Assembly: GCA_947479185.1 (NCBI GenBank)
Contig: CANJYY010000013.1
Span: forward strand, 1-16,682
Direction of reading: 5' to 3'
DNA length: 16,682 nucleotides
DNA from: Caulobacteraceae bacterium
Lineage (GTDB): Bacteria; Pseudomonadota; Alphaproteobacteria; Caulobacterales; Caulobacteraceae
A model generated the notes under the pieces. That model ran no database searches, had not been told where the DNA came from, and saw only the letters and a program-made list of their open reading frames with translations. How positions within the stretch are numbered: position 1 is the first letter of the stretch; the number at the start of each line of letters is the position of its first letter. The translations under genes were made by a program, and so were the position numbers. Positions 1-7,712 of this stretch are shown piece by piece.

Positions 1-1166
1 CGGCGGCCAACGCTCCCGACTATGCCCGGGCGATCTACGACCTGGCCCTGCGCCGTGACCTGATCCGCATCGGCGGGGAGATCACCGTAGAGGCCCAGGC
101 GCATGAGGCCGACGTCTCGGCCCGCGACCAGATCGAGGCCGCGGAACAGAAGCTCTACACCCTCGCCGAAAGCGGCACGTCCTCGACCGGCTTCGTCAAC
201 TTCGCCGACGCCCTGACCGGGGCCGTGCAGATGGCCGCCGAGGCCTACAGCCGCGACGGCGGCCTGGCCGGCGTCTCGACCGGCCTGACCGACCTCGACA
301 AGCAGCTGGGCGGCCTGCACCCGTCGGACCTGCTGATTCTCGCCGGCCGCCCGTCGATGGGCAAGACGGCGCTGGCCACCAACATCGCCTTCAGCGTCGC
401 CCGCGCCTACGCCTGGGAGCCGCAGCCGGACGGCACGCGCAAGACGGTCAGCGGCGGGGTCGTGGCCTTCTTCTCGCTCGAAATGAGCGCCGAACAGCTG
501 GCCATGCGTCTGCTGGCCGACGTGTCGGGCGTATCGTCGGACCGCCTGCGCAAGGGCGAGATCGACGCCAGCGAGTTCGGCCGCGTCCGCGACGGGGCCA
601 TCGAGGTGCAGGAAGCGCCGCTGTTCATCGACGCCACCGGCGGCCTGTCGATCTCCAAGCTGACCGCCCGCGCCCGCCGGCTGAAGCGCCAGCACGGCCT
701 CGACCTGATCGTGGTCGACTACCTGCAGCTGGTGACCACAGACGCCGGCGGCAAGGAGGGCAACCGCGTGCAGGAGGTCTCGGCGATCACCGGCGGCCTC
801 AAGGCCCTGGCCAAGGACCTCGGCGTACCGGTCATCGCCCTGTCCCAGCTCTCGCGTCAGGTGGAAAACCGCGAGGACAAGCGGCCGCAACTGTCAGACC
901 TGCGGGAATCGGGCTCGATCGAGCAGGACGCCGACGTGGTCATGTTCGTCTATCGCGAGGCCTACTACCTCAGCCGCGCCGAGCCCCGCGAGGGCACGCC
1001 CGAGCACATGACCTGGCAGGAAGACCTCGAGAAGATCAACAACGTCGCCGAGGTGATCATCGGCAAGCAGCGTCACGGCCCGATCGGCACGGTGAAGCTG
1101 CACTTCCACGGCGACACGACCAAGTTCGGCAACCTCGCCCGCGAGGGCCGGTTCGACGTGCGGTGA
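1..1166 (+). CDS. dnaB: Replicative DNA helicase DnaB (5' end missing)
   Basis: DnaB is the hexameric ATP-driven helicase that unwinds DNA at the replication fork. The frame is open from base 3, so the gene enters from outside the window; 387 residues are visible of a protein usually near 500, and most of the N-terminal domain is missing. The first ATG inside (225) is internal, because the DnaB-like linker region lies before it. The RecA-like domain carries Walker A (GRPSMGKTA, Lys codon at 363), the SLEMS motif, Walker B (LIVVDYLQL) and the late RESGSIEQDADVV motif that contacts the neighbouring subunit. About 15 extra residues (WEPQPDGTRKTVSGG) sit between Walker A and SLEMS. It ends with TGA, and alr follows after a palindromic repeat, the dnaB-alr order known in other proteobacteria. 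The identification is certain. Confidence 0.97.
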   Translation, partial: AANAPDYARAIYDLALRRDLIRIGGEITVEAQAHEADVSARDQIEAAEQKLYTLAESGTSSTGFVNFADALTGAVQMAAEAYSRDGGLAGVSTGLTDLDKQLGGLHPSDLLILAGRPSMGKTALATNIAFSVARAYAWEPQPDGTRKTVSGGVVAFFSLEMSAEQLAMRLLADVSGVSSDRLRKGEIDASEFGRVRDGAIEVQEAPLFIDATGGLSISKLTARARRLKRQHGLDLIVVDYLQLVTTDAGGKEGNRVQEVSAITGGLKALAKDLGVPVIALSQLSRQVENREDKRPQLSDLRESGSIEQDADVVMFVYREAYYLSRAEPREGTPEHMTWQEDLEKINNVAEVIIGKQRHGPIGTVKLHFHGDTTKFGNLAREGRFDVR

Positions 1167-1173
1167 CATCCTT

Positions 1174-1240
1174 CCTCCCCAACACAGTTGGGGAGGGGGA
1201 CCATGCGGAGCGCGGTCCACCTCCCCTCTGCGAGGGGAGG
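1174..1240. repeat. Three-stem palindromic intergenic repeat, copy 1
   Basis: Three hairpins follow one another. CCTCCCCAAC/GTTGGGGAGG (1174-1183 with 1187-1196) is a perfect 10-bp stem with a 3-base loop. GGACC/GGTCC (1198-1202 with 1214-1218) encloses an inner GCG/CGC. CCTCCCCTC/GAGGGGAGG (1220-1228 with 1232-1240) is a perfect 9-bp stem with a 3-base loop. Read on the - strand it starts CCTCCCC...GGGGAGGTGG, like copy 2 at 6609-6674. It lies just after the dnaB stop and could also stop or stabilise that transcript. No T-run follows. Confidence 0.8.
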
Positions 1241-1255
1241 ATTGGCGCGAGACGC

Positions 1256-1284
1256 TTGACCCACACCCCCTCGCCCCTTAGCCG
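1256..1284 (+). promoter_or_regulatory. Candidate promoter for alr, possibly leaderless
   Basis: TTGACC (1256-1261) and TAGCCG (1279-1284) are separated by 17 bases. The -35 match is good and the -10 match poor. Transcription would start about 7 bases later, at or next to the alr ATG at 1291. The bases before that ATG contain no Shine-Dalgarno sequence, which fits a leaderless message. Confidence 0.35.
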
Positions 1285-1290
1285 CAGCGC

Positions 1291-2331
1291 ATGACCGCCG
1301 CTCGCCTGACCCTCGATCTGGACGCCCTCGCCCGCAACTATGCGGTGCTGCGGGACATGGCCGGCGTCGAGGCCGCGCCGGCGATCAAGGCGGACGGCTA
1401 CGGCGTCGGGGCCCTCGAGGCCGGCCTGCGGCTGTGGCGTGAAGGCGCGCGCAGCTTCCACGTGGCCCGGCTGACCGAAGGCGAGGCGCTGCGCGTCGCG
1501 CTCGGCGACCGGCCCGCGAGGATCCATGTGCTCGACGGCCCGACGCCCGGATCGCGCGACCGGCTGATCGACGCCGAGCTGACGCCGGTGATCAACAGCC
1601 TGGACCAGGCCGCCGCCTGGGACGGCCCCGCGGCCATCCACATCGACACCGGCATGAACCGGCTCGGCCTGACCCTGGCCGAGGCGCGCGGCCTCGCCGG
1701 TCGGCCGAACGTCGTGCTGCTGATGAGCCATCTGGCCTGCGCGGGTAAGCCGGACCATCCGATGAATGCCCTGCAACTGGCGCGCTTTCGCGAGGCGCGG
1801 GCGCTGTTTCCCGAGGCGCGGGCCAGCCTGGCCAGTTCGGGCGGCATCTTTCTGGGCCGCGACTACTGTTTCGACCAGGTGCGGCCGGGCATCAGCCTGT
1901 TCGGCGGCGGCCCGCACGACCGGCCGGACGGCCGCATCAGCGCCGTCGCCACCCTGGAGGCGGAAATCCTGCAGCTGCGCCGGGTCCCGGCCGGCGAGAC
2001 CATCGGCTACGGCGGCGTCTTCACGGCCGAGCGCGAGCTGACGGTGGCCATCCTCGCCGCCGGCTATGCGGACGGCGTGCCCTGGTCGGCCTGTCCCAAA
2101 GGGCAGGTCTGGTTCGAGGGCGCGCGCCGACGGATGGTCGGACGGGTCTCGATGGACATGATCGCCGTCGACCTGACCGGCTGCGAGACGGCGACGCCGG
2201 GCGCCCTGGTGGAGATCCTCGGGCCCAACCTGCCCGTCGACGAGGCGGCGGCGGCGGCCGGAACCACCGCCTATGAACTGCTCACCCGCCTGTCGACCCG
2301 CGCCGAACGCTTCTGGCGTGGCGCGGCCTGA
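1291..2331 (+). CDS. alr: Alanine racemase
   Basis: This cytoplasmic PLP enzyme interconverts L- and D-alanine and supplies D-Ala for peptidoglycan. The product has 346 residues, a little short for the family. The PLP lysine is Lys33 in IKADGYG. The opposing catalytic tyrosine is Tyr240 in IGYGGVF, and the second conserved tyrosine is Tyr259 in AGYADG, 19 residues later, the same spacing as Tyr265/Tyr284 of the Geobacillus enzyme. IDTGMNRLG and [12 protein letters not shown] are also typical. The ATG at 1291 gives a normal N-terminus but has no ribosome binding site (see the promoter entry). The gene follows dnaB and its stop is 2 bases from the end of the convergent Yip1-family gene. A biosynthetic alr is favoured over a catabolic dadX because no D-amino-acid dehydrogenase gene is nearby. 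Confidence 0.95.
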   Translation: MTAARLTLDLDALARNYAVLRDMAGVEAAPAIKADGYGVGALEAGLRLWREGARSFHVARLTEGEALRVALGDRPARIHVLDGPTPGSRDRLIDAELTPVINSLDQAAAWDGPAAIHIDTGMNRLGLTLAEARGLAGRPNVVLLMSHLACAGKPDHPMNALQLARFREARALFPEARASLASSGGIFLGRDYCFDQVRPGISLFGGGPHDRPDGRISAVATLEAEILQLRRVPAGETIGYGGVFTAERELTVAILAAGYADGVPWSACPKGQVWFEGARRRMVGRVSMDMIAVDLTGCETATPGALVEILGPNLPVDEAAAAAGTTAYELLTRLSTRAERFWRGAA

Positions 2332-2333
2332 GG

Positions 2334-2981
2334 CTAGTGGAAGGCCGCGGCGCCCATCATGGCCGCGCCGCCCGCCCCCATGCCGGCCATCAGGACCACC
2401 GCCCCGGCGATCCAGCCGATGACCATCTGGATCAGCACGACCACGATGATCGACACGGCCACGAAGCCGAGGGCCTTGGCTTCCGGCACCTTCATCAGCT
2501 TGGGCAGACCGAGGTAGAACAGGTAAAGCGAATACAGGCCGCCCGCGAAGGCGATCAGCCAGCCCAGCACGGGGATGAACACCAGCGCTCCGCCGACCCA
2601 GGAGGCGGTCGCCCCGTAGACCACGGCCTTGAAGGCCTGGATCTGGTTCGGCGTCCCGTCGAAGCTGGGCGCCAGCACGTCGACGACCCTGGCGAAGACA
2701 TAGATGCCCACCAGGGCCAGGCCATACTGCACGACGGCCCAGACGATCGACCCCATGAAGCTGAAGGCCGCCAGATGGCCCATCAACGGCGACAGCGCGA
2801 GGTTGCCCAGCAGGCCCGCGATCGGCGGCAGGGCCGCGAGGATCATCGCGTAGCCTGTGTAGAGCCCGTTCACCGTCGCCGGCTCGGTATCGATGACCTC
2901 CCAGGTCGGCTTGGGCCTGAGCAGGATGTCCTGCACCCGCTGGACAAGTTTTGAAGAATTTCCGCCGTCGACAACGCTCAT
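2334..2981 (-). CDS. Yip1-family integral membrane protein
   Basis: The 215-residue protein resembles the Yip1 domain family: a short polar N-terminus with VQDILLRPKPTWEVID, then about five hydrophobic segments (roughly residues 41-64, 74-100, 118-142, 143-160 and 172-200). The tail is rich in Gly, Ala and Met. The W-x-V-I-D stretch before the first helix is common in bacterial Yip1 proteins, whose role is not established. The ATG at 2981 is preceded by GAGGGG at 8 bases. The gene converges on alr with only 2 bases between stops and diverges from radA. The family assignment is fairly safe; no function can be given from sequence. Confidence 0.8.
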   Translation of the reverse strand: MSVVDGGNSSKLVQRVQDILLRPKPTWEVIDTEPATVNGLYTGYAMILAALPPIAGLLGNLALSPLMGHLAAFSFMGSIVWAVVQYGLALVGIYVFARVVDVLAPSFDGTPNQIQAFKAVVYGATASWVGGALVFIPVLGWLIAFAGGLYSLYLFYLGLPKLMKVPEAKALGFVAVSIIVVVLIQMVIGWIAGAVVLMAGMGAGGAAMMGAAAFH

Positions 2982-3023
2982 CGCGATATCCCCTCGATTG
3001 GCTTCAGTTTCCCCAGACCCGCA

Positions 3024-3031
3024 AGCCTAGC
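3024..3031 (-). promoter_or_regulatory. Possible -10 element for the Yip1-family gene
   Basis: On the - strand GCTAGGCT lies about 43 bases before the ATG at 2981 and resembles the Caulobacter -10 element GCTANAWC. No convincing -35 was found at the right distance. The divergent region 2982-3144 also holds a GGCCGCGCGGCC palindrome (3084-3095); no clear radA promoter was seen. Confidence 0.2.
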
Positions 3032-3144
3032 GGAGTCGCCGGCGTTTGCGACACACGGTTCCGCGAACGGCTGGCCGCCAATGGGCCGCGCGGCCGGCCC
3101 TGTTTGCCGGTATTGTGCCCCCTGTCCCCGAATCAGGAGTCCGC

Positions 3145-4506
3145 ATGGCCCGCGACGGCGCCGTCTATGTCTGCCAGTCCTGCGGCGCGGCGCAGTCCAA
3201 GTGGGCCGGCCAGTGCCCGGCCTGCAACGCCTGGAACAGCCTCGTCGAGGAAGTGACCTCCCGCGCGCCCGGATCACTGGCGCCGACCAAGGCGACCAAG
3301 ACCCGCGGCCTGGCCTTCGAGGGGCTGCAGAGCGAGACCCCCGCCCCGCCCCGCATCGCCACCGGCGTCGACGAGTTCGACCGGGTCTGCGGCGGCGGCG
3401 TGGTGCCCGGCAGCGCCATCCTGATCGGCGGCGACCCCGGCGTGGGCAAGTCGACCCTGATGCTGCAGGTGGTCGCCCAGGCGGCCCTGCGCGGCGTGAA
3501 GTGCGCCTACATCTCCGGCGAAGAGGCCGTGGAACAGGTGCGCGGCCGCGCCGCCCGCATGGGCCTGGCCCACGCTCCGGTGAAGCTGGCCGCCGAGACG
3601 GCGCTGCGCGACATCATGGACGGGCTGAAGAAGGAGCATTTCGACCTCGTGGTCATCGACTCCATCCAGACCATGTGGAGCGACGCACACGAGGCGGGGC
3701 CCGGCTCGGTGACCCAGGTGCGCAACTGCGCCTCCGAACTGGTGCGGCTGGCCAAGAAGCGCGGCGTGGCGGTGATCCTCGTCGGCCACGTGACCAAGGA
3801 TGGCCAGATCGCCGGTCCGCGCGTTGTTGAACACATGGTCGACGCGGTGCTCAGCTTCGAAGGCGAGCGGGGCTATCCGTTCCGCATCCTGCGCGGGGCC
3901 AAGAACCGCTTCGGCGCCACCGACGAGATCGGCGTGTTCGAGATGGGCGACGCCGGCCTGAACCAGGTGATCAACCCCTCGGCCCTGTTCCTCAACGACG
4001 GCGGCGAGCGGGCGGCCGGCGCGGCGGTGTTCGCTGGCATCGAGGGCAGCCGGCCGGTGCTGGTCGAGTTCCAGGCGCTGGTCGCGCCCTCGGCCTACGG
4101 TACGCCGCGTCGCGCGGTGGTCGGCTGGGACTCCGGCCGTCTGGCCATGGTGCTGGCGGTGCTGGAGTCGCGCTGCGGTCTCGGCTTCGGCAACAAGGAT
4201 GTCTACCTCAACGTCGCCGGCGGCCTGCGCATCACCGAGCCGGCCGCGGATCTCGCGGCGGCGGCGGCCCTGGCCTCCTCGGCGCTCGATGAAGCCCTGC
4301 CGCAGGACTGCGTGGTGTTCGGCGAGGTCAGCCTGTCGGGCGAGGTCCGCCCGGTCGGCCGGGCCGAGACCCGCCTCAAGGAAGCCGCCAAGCTGGGGTT
4401 CAGAAGGGCCCTCGCGCCTATGGGCGCCGGCGACACCTTGGCCGTGACCGGGGTTTCCCGTTTGGTTGATGCCGTCACCCGCATCGGAGAGCAGCGATGG
4501 AGCTGA
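3145..4506 (+). CDS. radA: DNA repair protein RadA (Sms)
   Basis: RadA is a DnaB-like hexameric ATPase that helps branch migration during recombinational repair. The product has 453 residues, the usual family length. A zinc finger lies at Cys10, Cys13, Cys24 and Cys27. Walker A is GGDPGVGKST with Lys102, the RadA signature KNRFG starts at Lys253, and a C-terminal Lon-protease-like domain follows (about 270-453, with YLNVAGGLRI and VFGEVSLSGEVRPV). The start at 3145 is chosen because AGGAG lies 5 bases before it and the protein then begins MARDGAVYVCQSCG as in relatives; an earlier in-frame TTG at 3046 would add 33 unrelated residues. The gene overlaps cvpA by 10 bases, so the two are probably translated together. 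Confidence 0.96.
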   Translation: MARDGAVYVCQSCGAAQSKWAGQCPACNAWNSLVEEVTSRAPGSLAPTKATKTRGLAFEGLQSETPAPPRIATGVDEFDRVCGGGVVPGSAILIGGDPGVGKSTLMLQVVAQAALRGVKCAYISGEEAVEQVRGRAARMGLAHAPVKLAAETALRDIMDGLKKEHFDLVVIDSIQTMWSDAHEAGPGSVTQVRNCASELVRLAKKRGVAVILVGHVTKDGQIAGPRVVEHMVDAVLSFEGERGYPFRILRGAKNRFGATDEIGVFEMGDAGLNQVINPSALFLNDGGERAAGAAVFAGIEGSRPVLVEFQALVAPSAYGTPRRAVVGWDSGRLAMVLAVLESRCGLGFGNKDVYLNVAGGLRITEPAADLAAAAALASSALDEALPQDCVVFGEVSLSGEVRPVGRAETRLKEAAKLGFRRALAPMGAGDTLAVTGVSRLVDAVTRIGEQRWS

Positions 4507-5114
4507 CGCAGTTCGACTTCATCGCCGGGCCGCTGCTGCTGGTCTCGGCGATCATCGGCTTTACCCGGGGCGCGACCAAGGAGCTGATGACCGTCCTGTC
4601 GTTCCTGCTGGCGGCCATCCTGGCGGTGTTCGCCCTGCGCTTCACCGCCCCGGCCGGCAGGGCGCTGATCGATCCGGACTGGGCCGGCGTCGGCATGGCC
4701 CTTCTATTCGTCTTTGGCCTGACCTATATCGCGCTGCGACTGCTGGGCGCGAGCCTGGAGCAGCGCGTCCGCGAGACGCAGACCATGGGCATGCTGGACC
4801 GGGCGGTCGGGACGGGCTTCGGCCTGATCCGCGCGCTGGTCCTGCTGGGCGGGTTCAACCTGCTGTTCCTCATGGCCACGCCCGCGGAAACCGCGCCGCG
4901 CTGGGTGACCAGCGGTCTGTTCTATCCGGTGTCGGAAGCCTCGGGGCGGATCCTCAAGGCCTTCGCCCCGAACGGCTTCTCGGCGGCGCGCTCGGTGGCG
5001 CCGAAGGTCGAAAAGGCGGTCCGCGACGGCGTCAGGGCGCCCAAGCCGGGCGAAAAGGGCTATGAGGCGCGCGAGCGTCACGCCGTGGACGATCTGGTGG
5101 AGAAAACCCGATGA
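4497..5114 (+). CDS. cvpA: CvpA family membrane protein
   Basis: The 205-residue inner-membrane protein has four hydrophobic segments (about 6-23, 30-48, 62-84 and 104-127) and a charged, Lys/Arg-rich cytoplasmic tail from about residue 160. The N-terminal FDFIAGPLLLVSAIIGFTRG and the segment IRALVLLGG are typical of CvpA. The family was named for colicin V production in E. coli, where cvpA also precedes purF; its biochemical role is unclear. GGAGAG lies before the ATG. The gene starts inside the end of radA and its stop overlaps the purF start in ATGA, so radA-cvpA-purF looks like one operon. Confidence 0.93.
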   Translation: MELTQFDFIAGPLLLVSAIIGFTRGATKELMTVLSFLLAAILAVFALRFTAPAGRALIDPDWAGVGMALLFVFGLTYIALRLLGASLEQRVRETQTMGMLDRAVGTGFGLIRALVLLGGFNLLFLMATPAETAPRWVTSGLFYPVSEASGRILKAFAPNGFSAARSVAPKVEKAVRDGVRAPKPGEKGYEARERHAVDDLVEKTR

Positions 5115-6604
5115 CCGCTAGCCGGACGAGCGACCGACAGGTTCACATCCCCGCCCGCGATCCCGACGACGACACCCTGCGGCTCGAATGCGGCGTGTTT
5201 GGCGTTTTCGAGGTCGACGACGCGGCGGCCGTAGTGGCGCTGGGCCTGCACGCCCTGCAGCATCGCGGACAGGAAGCCTGCGGCATCGCCGCCTTCGACG
5301 GCCAGAGCTTCACCACCGAACGGCACCTCGGTCATGTCGGCGAGGCCTTCACCGGCGCCGACCTGGTTGACCGCCTGCCCGGCCAGTACGCCATCGGCCA
5401 CACCCGCTACGCCACCGCCGGCGGCAGCGGCATCCGCAACGTCCAGCCGATGTTCGCCGATCTCGAGGCCGGCGGCGTGGCCCTGGCCCATAACGGCAAC
5501 CTGACCAACTTCCTCGCCCTGCGCGACCAGCTGGTCTCCGACGGGGCCATCTTCCAGTCGACCTCCGACAGCGAGGTGATCCTTCACCTGATCGCCCGGT
5601 CGCGGAAGGCGCGGGTCGTCGACCGGTTCATCGACGCGATCGGCCAGATCGAGGGCGGCTACGCCCTGGTCGCCCTGACCAACAAGAAGCTTATCGGCGT
5701 GCGCGACCCGCTGGGAATCCGCCCGCTGGTGCTCGGCGATCTGGACGGCAAGCCGGTTCTGGCGTCCGAGACCTGCGCGCTGGACATGATCGGCGCGACC
5801 TTCGTGCGCGACGTCGAGCATGGCGAGATGGTCGTCATCTCCGACACCGGCGTGGAGAGCCTCAAGCCGTTCCAGACCGGCAAGGCCCGCCCCTGCGTGT
5901 TCGAGTATGTCTACTTCGCCCGCCCCGACAGCATCGTGAACGGCCGCTCGGTGTACGGCGTGCGCAAGCGCATGGGCATGCGGCTGGCCGAGGAAACCCC
6001 GGCGAGCGCCGACGTCGTCGTGCCGGTGCCCGACAGCGGCGTGCCGGCGGCGCTCGGCTACGCCCAGGCCAGCGGCATTCCCTATGAGCTCGGCATCATC
6101 CGCAGTCACTTCGTCGGCCGCACCTTCATCCAGCCGACCCAGAGCGTGCGCGAACTGGGCGTGCGCATGAAGCACAGCCCCAACCGCGCGGTGCTCGAGG
6201 GCAAGCGGGTGGTGCTGATCGACGACTCCATCGTCCGCGGCACCACCAGCCGCAAGATCGTCCGCATGGTCCGCGAGGCCGGCGCCACCGAGGTGCACCT
6301 GCGCTCGGCCAGCCCGCCGATCATGTGGCCGGACTTCTACGGCATCGACATGCCCGACCGCGACAAGCTGCTGGCCGCGCGCAAGTCGCTGGCCGAGATG
6401 ACCGCCTTCCTCGAGGTCGACAGCCTGGGCTTCCTGTCGGTCGAGGGCCTGTACTGGGCGCTGGAGGCCGGGCCGCGCGATCCGGACTGCCCGCAGTTCA
6501 CCGACCACTATTTCACCGGCGACTACCCGACCCGCCTGCTCGACCGCGAGATCGCCGAAGGCGGCGACAGCGGCCGCCAGCTGTCGTTCCTGGTGAGCGC
6601 CTGA
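5111..6604 (+). CDS. purF: Amidophosphoribosyltransferase (PurF)
   Basis: PurF makes 5-phosphoribosylamine from PRPP and glutamine, the first committed step of purine synthesis. The product has 497 residues. Cys27 in LECGVFG is the expected N-terminal nucleophile of the glutaminase domain after removal of a 26-residue propeptide. HTRYATAG, HNGNLTN and TSDSEV are typical glutaminase motifs. The PRPP-binding loop is VVLIDDSIVRGTT (Asp371, Asp372). The overall sequence is like the Bacillus-type enzyme (CVFEYVYFARPDS, FTGDYP), yet only Cys262 of the four iron-sulfur ligands known from Bacillus seems present; the others are Asp408 and a Thr464-Tyr467 pair in place of Cys-x-x-Cys. Its start overlaps the cvpA stop by 4 bases. 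Confidence 0.97.
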   Translation: MTASRTSDRQVHIPARDPDDDTLRLECGVFGVFEVDDAAAVVALGLHALQHRGQEACGIAAFDGQSFTTERHLGHVGEAFTGADLVDRLPGQYAIGHTRYATAGGSGIRNVQPMFADLEAGGVALAHNGNLTNFLALRDQLVSDGAIFQSTSDSEVILHLIARSRKARVVDRFIDAIGQIEGGYALVALTNKKLIGVRDPLGIRPLVLGDLDGKPVLASETCALDMIGATFVRDVEHGEMVVISDTGVESLKPFQTGKARPCVFEYVYFARPDSIVNGRSVYGVRKRMGMRLAEETPASADVVVPVPDSGVPAALGYAQASGIPYELGIIRSHFVGRTFIQPTQSVRELGVRMKHSPNRAVLEGKRVVLIDDSIVRGTTSRKIVRMVREAGATEVHLRSASPPIMWPDFYGIDMPDRDKLLAARKSLAEMTAFLEVDSLGFLSVEGLYWALEAGPRDPDCPQFTDHYFTGDYPTRLLDREIAEGGDSGRQLSFLVSA

Positions 6605-6608
6605 TGAT

Positions 6609-6674
6609 CCTCCCCTCCGGGGGAGGTGGCCCGGCGAAGCCGGGACGGAGGGGGTTGGCCGGCACGCCCCCCTC
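6609..6674. repeat. Three-stem palindromic intergenic repeat, copy 2
   Basis: CCTCCCC/GGGGAGG (6609-6615 with 6620-6626), CCCGGC-GAA-GCCGGG (6630-6644) and GAGGGGG/CCCCCTC (6648-6654 with 6668-6674) form three successive stems. The order CCTCCCC, GGGGAGGTGG, GC-stem, GGAGGGGG matches the reverse complement of copy 1 at 1174-1240. A further G-run (6704-6710) before the next gene may belong to the element and now supplies its ribosome binding site. The repeat separates purF from the symporter gene. Confidence 0.8.
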
Positions 6675-6719
6675 AGTCGTCGCGTCGCGCCGACAGCTCT
6701 TCCGGGGGGGAGCATCCGG

Positions 6720-7703
6720 ATGAAGTGGCTTCGCACCCTCCGTCCCGATCCCTACATCGTCGCCATCCTGCTGATGGTCGTGCTGGCCAGCCTGCTGCCG
6801 GTGCATGGCCAGGGCGCGGTGTGGTTCGGCGGACTGACCAAGGCGGCCATCGCCCTGCTGTTCTTCCTGCACGGCGCGCGATTGCCGCGGGAGTCGGTCA
6901 TCGCCGGCCTGGTCCACTGGCGGCTGCATCTGGCGGTGCTCGGCTCGACCTTCCTGCTGTTCCCGTTGCTGGGGCTGGGCATCATCCAGCTGCCGCCGTC
7001 GATCCTGCCGACCCCGCTGGCCGCCGGGGTGCTGTACCTCTGCCTGCTGCCCTCGACCGTGCAGTCGTCGATCGCCTTCACCTCACAGGCGCGCGGCAAC
7101 GTCGCTGCGGCGGTGGTGGCGGCCTCGACCTCGAACCTGTTGGGCGTGGTGCTGACGCCGCTGCTGGTCGGGCTGTTCCTGCATACCCAGACCGGCGGCC
7201 TGTCGCTCAAGGCGGTGCAGGACGTGGCCGTGCAGATCCTGCTGCCGTTCGCCATCGGCCAACTGGCCCGGCCGTTCGTCGGCAGCTGGGTGGCGCGGCA
7301 CGCGAAGCTGGTCAGCTATACGGACCGGGGCTCGATCCTGCTGGTGGTCTACGGCGCCTTCAGCGCCGCCGTCGTCGGCGGCCTGTGGAAACAGGTCAGC
7401 GGCCGCGAGCTGGCGGTGCTGCTGGCGATCTGCGTCGTGCTGCTGGCCATCGTGCTGACCGTGACCCTGATGCTGGCCCGGTCGATGAAGTTCTCCACCG
7501 AGGACGAGATCGTCGTGGTGTTCTGCGGCTCGAAGAAGGGCCTGGCCACCGGGGTGCCGATGGCCAGCATCCTGTTCCCCGCGGCCAGCGTCGGCTTCAT
7601 CGTCCTGCCGGTGATGCTGTTCCACCAGATCCAGCTGATGGCCTGCGCGGTGATCGCCCAGCGCTACGCGGCAAGGGTTCAACAACCGGCCGCCAGCGGC
7701 TAG
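6720..7703 (+). CDS. Bile acid:sodium symporter-like membrane protein (YfeH/SBF-like)
   Basis: The 327-residue, very hydrophobic protein fits the SBF-like branch of the bile acid:sodium symporter family (E. coli YfeH type), with about nine or ten membrane helices. Supporting stretches are FFLHGARLPRESV near residue 50, LLPSTVQSSIAFTSQARGN near 110-130 and FCGSKKGLATGVPMA near 265-280; the latter two lie where the family has its crossed, substrate-binding helices. Members of this branch have no firmly known substrate, so bile acid transport should not be assumed. The start at 6720 has a G-rich ribosome binding site (GGGGGGGAG) at about 7 bases, which lies at the end of the preceding repeat. 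SDR follows after 9 bases, probably in the same transcript. Confidence 0.88.
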   Translation: MKWLRTLRPDPYIVAILLMVVLASLLPVHGQGAVWFGGLTKAAIALLFFLHGARLPRESVIAGLVHWRLHLAVLGSTFLLFPLLGLGIIQLPPSILPTPLAAGVLYLCLLPSTVQSSIAFTSQARGNVAAAVVAASTSNLLGVVLTPLLVGLFLHTQTGGLSLKAVQDVAVQILLPFAIGQLARPFVGSWVARHAKLVSYTDRGSILLVVYGAFSAAVVGGLWKQVSGRELAVLLAICVVLLAIVLTVTLMLARSMKFSTEDEIVVVFCGSKKGLATGVPMASILFPAASVGFIVLPVMLFHQIQLMACAVIAQRYAARVQQPAASG

Positions 7704-7712
7704 AAGCCCCGC

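Noticed and set aside
3080..3100. GGCCGCGCGGCC palindrome as an operator for radA
   Set aside because: Such GC palindromes arise easily in this composition, and nothing else supports a binding site.
3046..3144. Upstream TTG start for radA adding 33 residues
   Set aside because: The added residues do not resemble RadA, and ATG at 3145 has AGGAG and the expected N-terminus.
5078..6736. A 552-codon open frame on the - strand opposite purF
   Set aside because: Antisense shadow of purF with biased composition (Ala, Asp, Gly, His, Val) and no motif.
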